Assembly (NCBI GenBank): GCA_034440595.1 | Contig: JAWXCH010000014.1 | Location: forward strand, 1-5,026 | DNA: 5,026 nt | Direction of reading: 5' to 3' | Source: JAWXCH01 sp034440595 | Lineage (GTDB): Bacteria; Planctomycetota; Planctomycetia; Pirellulales; JALHPA01 | In this document: positions 1-5,026 of the stretch, piece after piece | Layout of the letters: each line of letters starts with the position of its first letter | Position numbering within the stretch: the stretch's first letter is position 1 | The notes under the pieces: model-generated | What the model saw: only the letters and a program-made list of their open reading frames with translations | What the model was told of the DNA's origin: nothing | Database searches by the model: none | Program-made: the position numbers and the translations under genes

Positions 1-1
1 C

Positions 2-1438
2 ACCAGCTTTATGACAGGCTGCCAGCGTGTGTTTGAATTACTCGATACACCAAACGAAACCAACGAGGCCGCCGAGCCAAAGCAGTTGCCCGAGGCGCGC
101 GGTGAGATTCGGTTTGAGAATGTATCGTTTGGCTATGAGCGTCACCGTCCTGTTCTGAAGGAGGTTGATTTCACGATTCGTCCTGGCGAACGGATCGGCA
201 TTGTCGGCCGTAGCGGCAGTGGCAAGACGACGCTGGTCAATCTGATTAGCCGTTTTTACGACGTCGACTCCGGCCGGATCTTGCTCGACGGGCTGGATGT
301 CCGCGAGCTGGCCACCACGGACCTGCGGCGACACGTGGGTGTCGTGCTGCAGGAGCCGTTTCTGTTTCGTGGCACGATCTGCGACAACCTGTTGTACGGG
401 CGGCCTGATGCAACATTGGAAGAGGTGGTCACTGCTGCCCGTGCTGCGCAGTCGCATGATTTCATCGTCCGCACGCCGCTGGGTTACGATACCTGGCTGG
501 GTGAACGAGGTGCCGGGCTTTCTGGTGGCGAGCGTCAGCGAGTCTCCATCGCACGGGCTTTGCTCTACGACCCGCGCGTGCTCATTCTGGATGAGGCCAC
601 CAGCAGCGTCGACACCGAGTCAGAAAAGGCGATCCAAGAAGCGCTCCGCGTTCTGACGCGCGGTCGCACTACCCTGGCGATCGCCCACAGGCTCAGCACG
701 CTGCGCGATTCCGATCGCATTTTGGTGTTCGACCATGGCCGATTGATCGAGCAAGGGACCCATCAAGAACTGCTTCAGCTTGATGCCCAATACGCGAAAT
801 TGGTGAAGATCCAAACGCAGATTGCCGGCAATACGCAATTTGAGGCCAAGCCGAACGGCTCCACGGGCGAGAACCTTGCGAACGCACCAGCGGTGAATGA
901 GACGGATGAAGTCGCGTTTACTCCGCGCTGGATCGAACCCAATAGTGCCAAGCTCCGCACTGGTGCGCACGATTCGCTCGAGGTGGAGCTATCGACTGAC
1001 GAAGAGCCCACTGTCAAAGTACATCGTGGCGTGTTTGCCGTGCGCTGTTTTCCGGCGAGCCGCCCGGATGACTTTATTAGTCTGCGCAAGTGCGATCGCG
1101 ATGGCCACGAGCATGAAGTGGGAATCCTACGGCACCTTGATCGCTGGTCACCTGATTGCCAGGAACTGGTCCGTGCCGCCCTGGCGCGCCGCTATTACCT
1201 CCGCAGGATCATTGGCGTCGACGAGATTAAACTCGAACATGGCTATCTGCACTTCCGCGTGCAGACCGATCAGGGTCCGGCACAGTTTGCGATGCGATGG
1301 ACTCAGAGCCAGGCGCAAGATTTTGGCGTCAGCGGTAAGGTACTGGTCGACGTGGAGGATAATCGATTTCTGGTGCCGGATATGGGCGCGTTCCCCACTC
1401 GCGAACGCGAACTGCTGCAGCGGTTTGTTTATTGGTAA
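2..1438 (+). CDS. ABC exporter C-terminal part: nucleotide-binding domain fused to DUF1854 (5' end outside window)
   Basis: The frame is open through the left edge (T-S-F precede the first ATG at 11), so this is the end of a longer protein whose type-1 exporter membrane domain lies upstream. Numbering from ATG 11, the ATPase domain is complete: A-loop Y42, Walker A GRSGSGKT 66-73, Q-loop Q114, signature LSGGE 170-174, Walker B ending D194-E195, D-loop SSVD 198-201, switch H226. All catalytic residues are present, so ATP hydrolysis should be intact. A polar linker (about 270-305) leads to a second domain at about 306-475 that I recognise as DUF1854, with TDQGP 419-423, NRFLVPD 451-457 and a C-terminal RFVYW. 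From family knowledge, such half-transporters dimerise in the inner membrane and export substrates; the substrate here is unknown. I recall DUF1854 proteins and related ABC transporters being linked to cyanophycin genes in proteobacteria, but nothing in this window confirms that role. Confidence is high for domains and low for substrate. Confidence 0.95.
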   Translation, partial: TSFMTGCQRVFELLDTPNETNEAAEPKQLPEARGEIRFENVSFGYERHRPVLKEVDFTIRPGERIGIVGRSGSGKTTLVNLISRFYDVDSGRILLDGLDVRELATTDLRRHVGVVLQEPFLFRGTICDNLLYGRPDATLEEVVTAARAAQSHDFIVRTPLGYDTWLGERGAGLSGGERQRVSIARALLYDPRVLILDEATSSVDTESEKAIQEALRVLTRGRTTLAIAHRLSTLRDSDRILVFDHGRLIEQGTHQELLQLDAQYAKLVKIQTQIAGNTQFEAKPNGSTGENLANAPAVNETDEVAFTPRWIEPNSAKLRTGAHDSLEVELSTDEEPTVKVHRGVFAVRCFPASRPDDFISLRKCDRDGHEHEVGILRHLDRWSPDCQELVRAALARRYYLRRIIGVDEIKLEHGYLHFRVQTDQGPAQFAMRWTQSQAQDFGVSGKVLVDVEDNRFLVPDMGAFPTRERELLQRFVYW

Positions 1439-1503
1439 GGTTGCAGGGGCTAAATAATGCTAGACTTTCATCGCCAGCAATCTGTCCACCTCCAACCTGA
1501 ATT

Positions 1504-1508
1504 GAGAA
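1504..1508 (+). promoter_or_regulatory. Weak ribosome binding site of the cysteine hydrolase
   Basis: GAGAA lies 9 bases before the ATG at 1518. It is a weak Shine-Dalgarno match, but it sits at the right distance and agrees with the start implied by the protein's N-terminus. The 79-bp gap from the ABC gene shows no obvious hairpin terminator, so read-through from that gene is possible. Confidence 0.4.
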
Positions 1509-1517
1509 CTCTCAGCC

Positions 1518-2090
1518 ATGCCCGGCGTACCTCGTGCGTTACTCATTGTCGATATGCAGAATGATTTTGTATTGCCCGGTGCGCCGGCCTGCATTGCCGG
1601 GGCCGAGGCCACACTCCCCAAGATTAAACAGGCACTCGATTTTTGGCACAAGCAATCCTGGCCGGTCGTGTATCTCTATCGAGAGTATCGCCGCGATGGG
1701 AGTGACATTGAACGGTCGCGTTTGGAATCGTTCTTGCAAGACAAGAAATTCTGCCTCCCCGGTTCCGAAGGTGCCAAGATCGTTGCATCGATCGCTCCAC
1801 AGCCGTCCGACTATCAGGTCATGAAGAACCGTTTCAGTGGGTTCATGGAAACCGAGTTGGATTTTATTCTGCGCCGCGAAGGGATCGGAGCAATCGCCGT
1901 CTGCGGCACACAGTTCCCCTGCTGCGTGCGGGCCACGCTAGTGGATGGTCTTTGCTACGGCTACGACACGCTCTGCCTGACTGATGCGACCAGCGCGGCC
2001 AGCCCGGATGTTGCGCAGGCGAATATTCGCGACTTGGAAAATATGGGCATCGCGTGCCCGAGCGTCGATGCGTTTATCTCGGCGCGATAA
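1518..2090 (+). CDS. Cysteine hydrolase, isochorismatase/nicotinamidase superfamily
   Basis: This 190-residue protein has the usual length and layout of the superfamily, which hydrolyses amides or vinyl ethers (nicotinamide, isochorismate, N-carbamoyl compounds, biuret and others) in the cytoplasm. The catalytic triad is visible: D12 in LLIVDMQNDF, K103 in VMKNRFSGF, and C136 in GTQFPCCVRAT. D16 and nearby residues fit the metal-binding or structural part of the first motif. The start is well placed, because the first beta strand begins seven residues after the Met, as usual. An odd point is that the active-site loop carries two adjacent cysteines (C135-C136). Spacing from G130 and the following V-R-A-T make C136 the nucleophile. 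The protein is also cysteine-rich elsewhere (C25, C79, C129). It lies 79 bp downstream of the ABC transporter gene in the same direction, so co-transcription is possible. Substrate cannot be told from the sequence; the family call is firm. Confidence 0.93.
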   Translation: MPGVPRALLIVDMQNDFVLPGAPACIAGAEATLPKIKQALDFWHKQSWPVVYLYREYRRDGSDIERSRLESFLQDKKFCLPGSEGAKIVASIAPQPSDYQVMKNRFSGFMETELDFILRREGIGAIAVCGTQFPCCVRATLVDGLCYGYDTLCLTDATSAASPDVAQANIRDLENMGIACPSVDAFISAR

Positions 2091-2092
2091 GC

Positions 2093-2198
2093 CACCCTCA
2101 CCCGCGGCTGATACCGCGACCTACTCCCGCAAGCGGGAGAGGTGCGTATATATTAGCTTTCTTATGGTGCGCCTCGCTGGCGCTTCGGGTTATACGTG
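2093..2198. repeat. Cluster of inverted repeats between convergent genes, possible REP-like or bidirectional terminator element
   Basis: Three hairpins sit side by side. The first pairs CGCGG (2103-2107) with CCGCG (2114-2118). The second pairs CTCCCG (2124-2129) with CGGGAG (2134-2139) around a CAAG loop. The third pairs GCGCC (2169-2173) with GGCGC (2179-2183), and it is enclosed by a longer-range pair, CGTATA (2145-2150) with TATACG (2191-2196). CACC (2093-2096) can also pair with GGTG (2141-2144), closing the first two into one unit. Neither side has a T-run, so this is not a textbook intrinsic terminator. Its place between two gene ends (2090 and 2219) suits transcription stop or transcript protection from both sides. 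The wording resembles dispersed intergenic repeats I recall from planctomycete and other genomes, but a repeat status cannot be shown from one copy. Confidence 0.55.
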
Positions 2199-2218
2199 AA
2201 TCTATATCTCCACATGCA

Positions 2219-3322
2219 TCACGCCGCCGACTTCGTCGAAGTGGCCGACTTTAGCACCACGCCATTTGAGCCCGGTAGCGCGGCGACAAAGGCCGGGTCG
2301 CAAACGGCTACCGGTGGCGCGGTGTACATCAGCGCTGTCGCCGCCATCGATGTCGCTGCATAGAGAGCCACCGATAGCGCTACAAACCACGGCAAGCTGC
2401 CTGCTGCAATGCGCAGGAGCTGTTCGCGCTTGGCCGCCGATAGTTCATTCTCGATGCAGTACTGCTCGATCACATCTGCCTGATCGAGTGGGCTAGTCAG
2501 CTCGAGCATATCATCCATGCTGCAGCGATTGGTGCGGACCTTGGCATGCGTCTTCGCCGCATCAAACGCGGTCTTCCGTCGCTGAAACTCCAATCGAGCC
2601 TGGTACGCGGCCAGGGTCTTTTGTTTTCGCTCGATGGCGTAGTTGATCAGCCCACGCGGTAGTGCCAGGCCAAGGTTGGCCGCTGCGGCTAGTGCCTCGA
2701 GCGGTCGGCGGTAGACGGCTGTGCGGCGATAGTGTGCAAACACCTCCTTTTGAATCTGACTGATGGCCGCAGTCAGATCGTCCGGGGTGGTCAGAATCAG
2801 TTCGTCCCCCAGTTCGACACAGAGCGGTTTCAGATAGTACACCTTGGCACCGCGACGTTTGAGTGGCCCGGCCATGAATTCGTCGAGCCGCGTCTGCACG
2901 CAAGCGGGAATGGTGTCGGTGATTTTGTGAAAGTCCTTTTCCTCCGTCACGGTGACGAAGAATCGCCCCTTGGGGAGGCGAATGGAGGCCGCAAACAGAT
3001 CGATCTCGCGAACTTGCGTGAAGTCGTTGCGGTGCTGATCGACGACCGCCTCCCAGCGTTTGTCGCGCGAGGTGAGCGGCCGCGTCTGGCGGAGCATGGT
3101 CCCGGCCATTTCGCGGCTGGAATCTTTGGGAGGAACCCAAACGGTGTCGCTGACCCAGGTACCAAACGGCTGCAGTTCTTGTTCGAGCGTGAATGGCTGT
3201 GCGCTAGCTGGATCGATGATCGAAGGGGTGACAGCGGACGCAGTCTTACGCGATGCAGTTGCAGGTCGCGCAGTGGTCGCGGGACGAGTGAATGTAGCAG
3301 GTCGATGAATCGTCGCGGGCAT
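2219..3322 (-). CDS. Hypothetical 367-residue protein with N-terminal PATxxR repeats and a C-terminal membrane segment
   Basis: I do not recognise this family. I start it at the ATG at 3322 because AGGAGA lies just upstream at the right distance. A longer frame opening with TTG at 3337 would place that Shine-Dalgarno inside the coding region. Residues 2-25 are four exact PATxxR hexapeptides, giving a basic, probably disordered tail. Residues 50-65 read LQPFGTWVSDTVWVPP, slightly reminiscent of the P-[FY]-G-x-W-V and W-V-P motifs seen in some cell-surface DUF proteins; this is a weak resemblance. Residues 105-200 look globular with alternating strands and helices. Residues 228-265 are a charged, helix-prone stretch rich in K, R, E and Q. 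A single hydrophobic segment at about 308-331 (GSLPWFVALSVALYAATSMA) suggests a tail anchor, followed by a short 35-residue end. No signal peptide is seen at the N-terminus. With one C-terminal membrane helix, most of the protein would face the cytoplasm. It stands alone, convergent with the hydrolase gene and divergent from the exonuclease gene. Coding status is well supported by length and start signal; function is unknown. Confidence 0.85.
   Translation of the reverse strand: MPATIHRPATFTRPATTARPATASRKTASAVTPSIIDPASAQPFTLEQELQPFGTWVSDTVWVPPKDSSREMAGTMLRQTRPLTSRDKRWEAVVDQHRNDFTQVREIDLFAASIRLPKGRFFVTVTEEKDFHKITDTIPACVQTRLDEFMAGPLKRRGAKVYYLKPLCVELGDELILTTPDDLTAAISQIQKEVFAHYRRTAVYRRPLEALAAAANLGLALPRGLINYAIERKQKTLAAYQARLEFQRRKTAFDAAKTHAKVRTNRCSMDDMLELTSPLDQADVIEQYCIENELSAAKREQLLRIAAGSLPWFVALSVALYAATSMAATALMYTAPPVAVCDPAFVAALPGSNGVVLKSATSTKSAA
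3248..3319 (-). repeat. Four 18-bp units encoding PATxxR hexapeptides
   Basis: The first 24 residues after the start Met are four contiguous PATxxR units with variable pairs IH, FT, TA and AS. At DNA level units 1 and 3 share CCCGCGAC at the start and CGA at the end, while units 2 and 4 share CCTGC and CGT. This alternation suggests duplication of a 36-bp two-unit block. Alanine and threonine codons differ between copies, so the repeat is now conserved mainly as protein sequence. Confidence 0.9.
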
Positions 3323-3328
3323 GATCGG

Positions 3329-3334
3329 TCTCCT
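3329..3334 (-). promoter_or_regulatory. Shine-Dalgarno AGGAGA that fixes the start of the 367-residue protein
   Basis: On the minus strand AGGAGA is followed by six bases and then ATG (3322-3320). It is the best ribosome binding site in the window. It overlaps the codons that would follow a TTG start at 3337, which argues against that longer form. Confidence 0.75.
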
Positions 3335-3406
3335 CAAGAAAAAAGGTGATGCAATGCCGAACAGGAACCTCAGACGCTTTGCGTGGCAAGCCAGCAGCGC
3401 TCCACA

Positions 3407-3443
3407 GTTATATCGACACAGAGAATCTGCCCCTCATTCTCTG
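3407..3443 (-). promoter_or_regulatory. Possible promoter and operator of the 367-residue protein gene
   Basis: On the minus strand TATAAC (3412-3407) is a plausible -10 box, which would give a leader of about 75-80 bases before the ATG. No good TTGACA box is found 16-18 bases upstream. That space is instead taken by a perfect 8-bp inverted repeat, CAGAGAAT (3419-3426) and ATTCTCTG (3436-3443), with a 9-base spacer. The arrangement suits a regulator-binding site over the -35 region. This is inference from position and symmetry only. Confidence 0.3.
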
Positions 3444-3628
3444 CGCGACATCCCTGAGGTTAGCAACCCGAGTGCCTTGCAAATCGCAATATCACACCAT
3501 CAAACGGTATTCGCCGACCGCGGGAGAATCTTGAAACGGACGACGGAAAAGGAAATAGATGCCTCCGAAAAAGAAATGCCTCTTGAACATGGACCATACA
3601 AGCAACCAGCGTAGCAGGCGCTTTTATA

Positions 3629-3691
3629 GCGAAGTCCCTGCGCAAGCTGTTCATCAGCGTGCACGGCCGGTTCCAACGGCGCGTGCTGGTC
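3629..3691 (+). pseudogene. Possible gene relic: 21-codon patch with strongly coding-like composition
   Basis: In the frame that starts at 3629, 20 of 21 codons end in G or C, and they translate to a smooth stretch, AKSLRKLFISVHGRFQRRVL plus V. Immediately downstream the same frame stays open to 3949 but the third-position bias vanishes. Upstream it is closed by TGA at 3584. No ribosome binding site precedes a usable start (GTG at 3659 has none). A decayed or truncated gene end is one explanation; chance composition in a short segment is another. Confidence 0.2.
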
Positions 3692-4000
3692 TCTGTTCCG
3701 AAGTGCTTCTCAGATTTCGGCGATTCTCTGTTCTTACTGGCAGTTGCCTTGCAGTTTGCTTTTATTGCAAATGGCTGCACGCACGAACTGCTAGCCCGAC
3801 CTCACGGACAAACTCAAGACTGCCTCGGTCAATATCCCCATTCGCTAAGCGAACGAGAATCACGCATATCTGTCCAAACTGCCTACATCCGTCGAACGAC
3901 GGCACTAAGACGTTCCGTAACCGCGATCTTAACAATTGTTGCGGCCTGATTGCAAGCAAATTTTTATCAATCGGCAGAAGAATTTTGGAGTGGTACTCAG

Positions 4001-4028
4001 TTGACAGAGGCAGGGGAGATTCGAGAAT
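4001..4028 (+). promoter_or_regulatory. Possible promoter for the exonuclease gene
   Basis: TTGACA (4001-4006) is a perfect -35 box. After a 16-base spacer comes GAGAAT (4023-4028), matching four of six bases of the -10 consensus. The leader to the ATG at 4155 would be about 120 bases. Planctomycete promoters are poorly defined, so this is only a candidate. Confidence 0.25.
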
Positions 4029-4141
4029 TCCGCCGCCGGAATGTCATTACCGCACAACCAGCCGCCCCGCGTGCCATGTCCGGTTTCGCAACAACTCGAT
4101 AAAATATTCGTTGAACTTACCAACAAGAGAAGCAATTTCGC

Positions 4142-4145
4142 GAGG
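4142..4145 (+). promoter_or_regulatory. Ribosome binding site supporting the exonuclease start at 4155
   Basis: GAGG is followed by nine bases and ATG at 4155. Translation from there begins MPYVMVDIEADGP, so the first catalytic strand starts at once, as in related exonucleases. This favours 4155 over the ATG at 4041. Confidence 0.5.
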
Positions 4146-4154
4146 TACCACACC

Positions 4155-4742
4155 ATGCCCTATGTCATGGTCGATATTGAGGCCGATGGGCCGATACCGG
4201 GCGACTACTCGATGATCTGTTTTGGCGCGATCATTGTTGAGCCAGAACTCAATCGCACCTTCTACGGGCAGTTGCGGCCGATCTCCGATCGTTTTGTGCC
4301 CGAGGCACTCGCCGTGAGTGGTTTTTCACGCGAGGAGTGCCTGAAGTTCGACGACCCGCAGCGCGTGATGGAGAGGTTTCGCACCTGGCTTGAACAGGAG
4401 TGTGGCGGTCAAGCGAGATTCATCTCGGACAACAACGGCTTTGACTGGCAGTTCATCAATTGGTACTTCCATCACTTCCTCGGCAGCAACCCGTTCGGGT
4501 TCAGTTCGACGAACCTGGGCTCGCTGTACAAGGGGATGCAGCGCGACGTGCGGGCGAACTTCAAGAGAATGCGCAAGACCAAACACACGCACCACCCGGT
4601 GGACGACGCCCGCGGCAACGCGGAAGCGATGTTGGAGATGGCTGGAGATGGGGTTACGGGTGGGGTGAGAATTGAGATCGTTCTCGGTTTAAACCCCCTC
4701 CGGCCAATCGCGCGTCTCCACCAACGACTCGCCGGTTTCTAG
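4155..4742 (+). CDS. DEDDh-family 3'-5' exonuclease with a probably frameshifted C-terminus
   Basis: This is a single-domain nuclease of the RNase T/DnaQ superfamily, which removes nucleotides from 3' ends of DNA or RNA using two metal ions. All three motifs are visible: Exo I D7-x-E9 (VDIEADGP), Exo II D97 (NNGFDWQF), and Exo III H146 with D151 (HHPVDDARGNA). The active site should therefore be complete. I start at ATG 4155 because of the GAGG site and because the extra 38 residues from ATG 4041 look like untranslated DNA. The reading frame as given yields 195 residues, but those after about 162 do not look like the family. A 10-bp tandem duplication at 4633-4652 shifts the frame; without it the protein would end E-A-M-L-E-M-G-L-R-V-G at the TGA at 4666-4668, 167 residues. 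As it stands, the frame runs 54 bp into the convergent gene. Whether it acts on RNA or DNA cannot be told. Confidence 0.88.
   Translation: MPYVMVDIEADGPIPGDYSMICFGAIIVEPELNRTFYGQLRPISDRFVPEALAVSGFSREECLKFDDPQRVMERFRTWLEQECGGQARFISDNNGFDWQFINWYFHHFLGSNPFGFSSTNLGSLYKGMQRDVRANFKRMRKTKHTHHPVDDARGNAEAMLEMAGDGVTGGVRIEIVLGLNPLRPIARLHQRLAGF
4633..4652. repeat. 10-bp tandem duplication inside the exonuclease gene
   Basis: TGGAGATGGC (4633-4642) is followed directly by TGGAGATGGG (4643-4652), identical at nine of ten positions. Ten bases is not a multiple of three, so gain of one unit changes the reading frame. Removing either unit restores a frame that stops at 4668, twenty bases before the end of the convergent gene. 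Confidence 0.85.
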
Positions 4743-5026
4743 GAGCGTCTTCAGGCTAGACAGAATATGCGGCCAGCCGGTGGAGACCGCGGCGATCAGT
4801 TTTGATTCTGGTCGGTCCATTTCGTGCGTGAGGGTCAGCTTCACCGATGAGCCTTCGGGCACAAGCTCGTAAGTCAATCGCGAGTGACCCTCGGCTTGCA
4901 TCTCCGGCACAAACTGGTTCTGCCAGGTCAGGACCAGGCGGCGCGGGGGATCGATTTCGATGATCTTGCCGCTGTCGCCAATCCGCCCGTCGGGAATCAT
5001 AATCCGCCAGTCGGAGCCAGCTTTCC
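4689..5026 (-). CDS. SRPBCC/AHSA1-like domain protein, C-terminal part (5' end outside window)
   Basis: The frame is open through the right edge; eight codons (KAGSDWRI) precede the ATG at 5000, and the sequence there continues the domain, so that ATG is internal. The visible 111 residues show the second half of the helix-grip fold: W-x-I-x-x-PDGR, then GKIIEIDPPRRLVLTW, QAEGHSRLTYELVPEG, SSVKLTLTHEMD, and the long C-terminal helix with GWPHILSSLKTLLETG. These are the hallmarks of the activator-of-Hsp90-ATPase-like (AHSA1) branch of SRPBCC proteins, which bind hydrophobic ligands in a deep cavity. Members are usually about 140-170 residues, so roughly the first 30-50 are missing here. In many bacteria they sit beside an ArsR-type regulator, which would lie right of this window if present. 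The ligand is unknown. Its 3' end overlaps the extended reading frame of the exonuclease gene by 54 bp. Confidence 0.88.
   Translation of the reverse strand, partial: KAGSDWRIMIPDGRIGDSGKIIEIDPPRRLVLTWQNQFVPEMQAEGHSRLTYELVPEGSSVKLTLTHEMDRPESKLIAAVSTGWPHILSSLKTLLETGESLVETRDWPEGV

Larger units (their letters stand above)
3323..4154. other. Long gap of about 830 bp without a convincing gene
   Basis: Several short frames cross this stretch, but their translations are rich in R, S, P and C, match no family I know, and overlap each other. Third-position composition is about even, unlike the flanking genes. Recognisable items are the ribosome binding site and possible promoter/operator of the minus-strand gene at its left end, a short patch with coding-like third positions (3629-3691), a palindrome at 3931-3940, and a possible promoter at 4001-4028 before the exonuclease gene. 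No tRNA, rRNA or clear terminator is seen. It may be a divergent regulatory region enlarged by the remains of a decayed gene. Confidence 0.6.

Noticed and set aside
2124..2139. Classic intrinsic terminator for the hydrolase gene
   Set aside because: The stem is good, but it is followed by GGTGCGTATATA and not a T-run, so it is reported only as part of a repeat cluster.
3323..3337. TTG start at 3337 for the orphan protein
   Set aside because: The extra codons overlap the AGGAGA ribosome binding site that serves the ATG at 3322.
2562..3349. Long frames on both strands (2562-3140 minus, 2732-3349 plus)
   Set aside because: They are shadows of the 367-residue gene: translations are full of R, G, H and S, and only the main frame has a ribosome binding site and protein-like composition.
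3460..3780. 106-codon minus-strand frame upstream of the orphan gene
   Set aside because: No ribosome binding site, no family resemblance, and composition like noncoding DNA.
4041..4154. Upstream in-frame ATG that would lengthen the exonuclease by 38 residues
   Set aside because: The added residues do not resemble the fold, and a GAGG site plus the immediate catalytic strand support ATG 4155.
3559..4215. 218-codon plus-strand frame with an AAGGA sequence five bases before its ATG
   Set aside because: The translation is rich in R, S, C and P with no domain, third-position composition is about even, and its end overlaps the true exonuclease start in another frame. The start-like signal is probably chance.
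4948..5000. ATG at 5000 as the true start of the SRPBCC protein
   Set aside because: The frame stays open to the window edge and the residues before it continue the domain, so the start lies outside the window.
1..5026. CRISPR array, tRNA or mobile element
   Set aside because: No regularly spaced direct repeats, no cloverleaf with a T-arm signature, and no transposase or integrase motif on either strand.

Overview
The window looks like chromosomal DNA from a GC-rich planctomycete, probably of the Pirellula/Blastopirellula type. This is an inference from recalled resemblance: an ABC exporter fused to a C-terminal DUF1854 domain, an AHSA1/SRPBCC protein with planctomycete-like wording, a large orphan protein, and a hairpin-rich intergenic element. 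No rRNA, tRNA, CRISPR array, transposase or phage gene is visible.

Layout. (1) Positions 1-1438 (+) hold the C-terminal part of an ABC exporter: the whole nucleotide-binding domain, a linker and a DUF1854 domain. Its membrane domain lies left of the window. (2) Positions 1518-2090 (+) encode a cysteine hydrolase of the isochorismatase/nicotinamidase superfamily, 79 bp downstream in the same direction. (3) Positions 2091-2218 are a convergent gap packed with inverted repeats. (4) Positions 2219-3322 (-) encode a 367-residue protein I do not recognise, with four N-terminal PATxxR hexapeptide repeats and one C-terminal membrane segment. A strong Shine-Dalgarno sequence fixes its start. (5) Positions 3323-4154 are about 830 bp without a convincing gene. 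They hold a possible control region for the orphan gene and a short patch with coding-like third positions that may be a gene relic. (6) Positions 4155-4742 (+) encode a DEDDh 3'-5' exonuclease whose last codons appear frameshifted by a 10-bp tandem duplication, so that it now reads into the gene beyond. (7) Positions 4689-5026 (-) encode the C-terminal part of an SRPBCC/AHSA1-like protein cut by the right edge.

The first two genes could be co-transcribed. Otherwise the orientations (+ + - + -) give no sign of one operon or a coherent pathway. I do not see a clear new defence or mobile system. The best leads are the frameshifting duplication in the exonuclease, the orphan repeat/membrane protein, and the hairpin cluster between the convergent genes.
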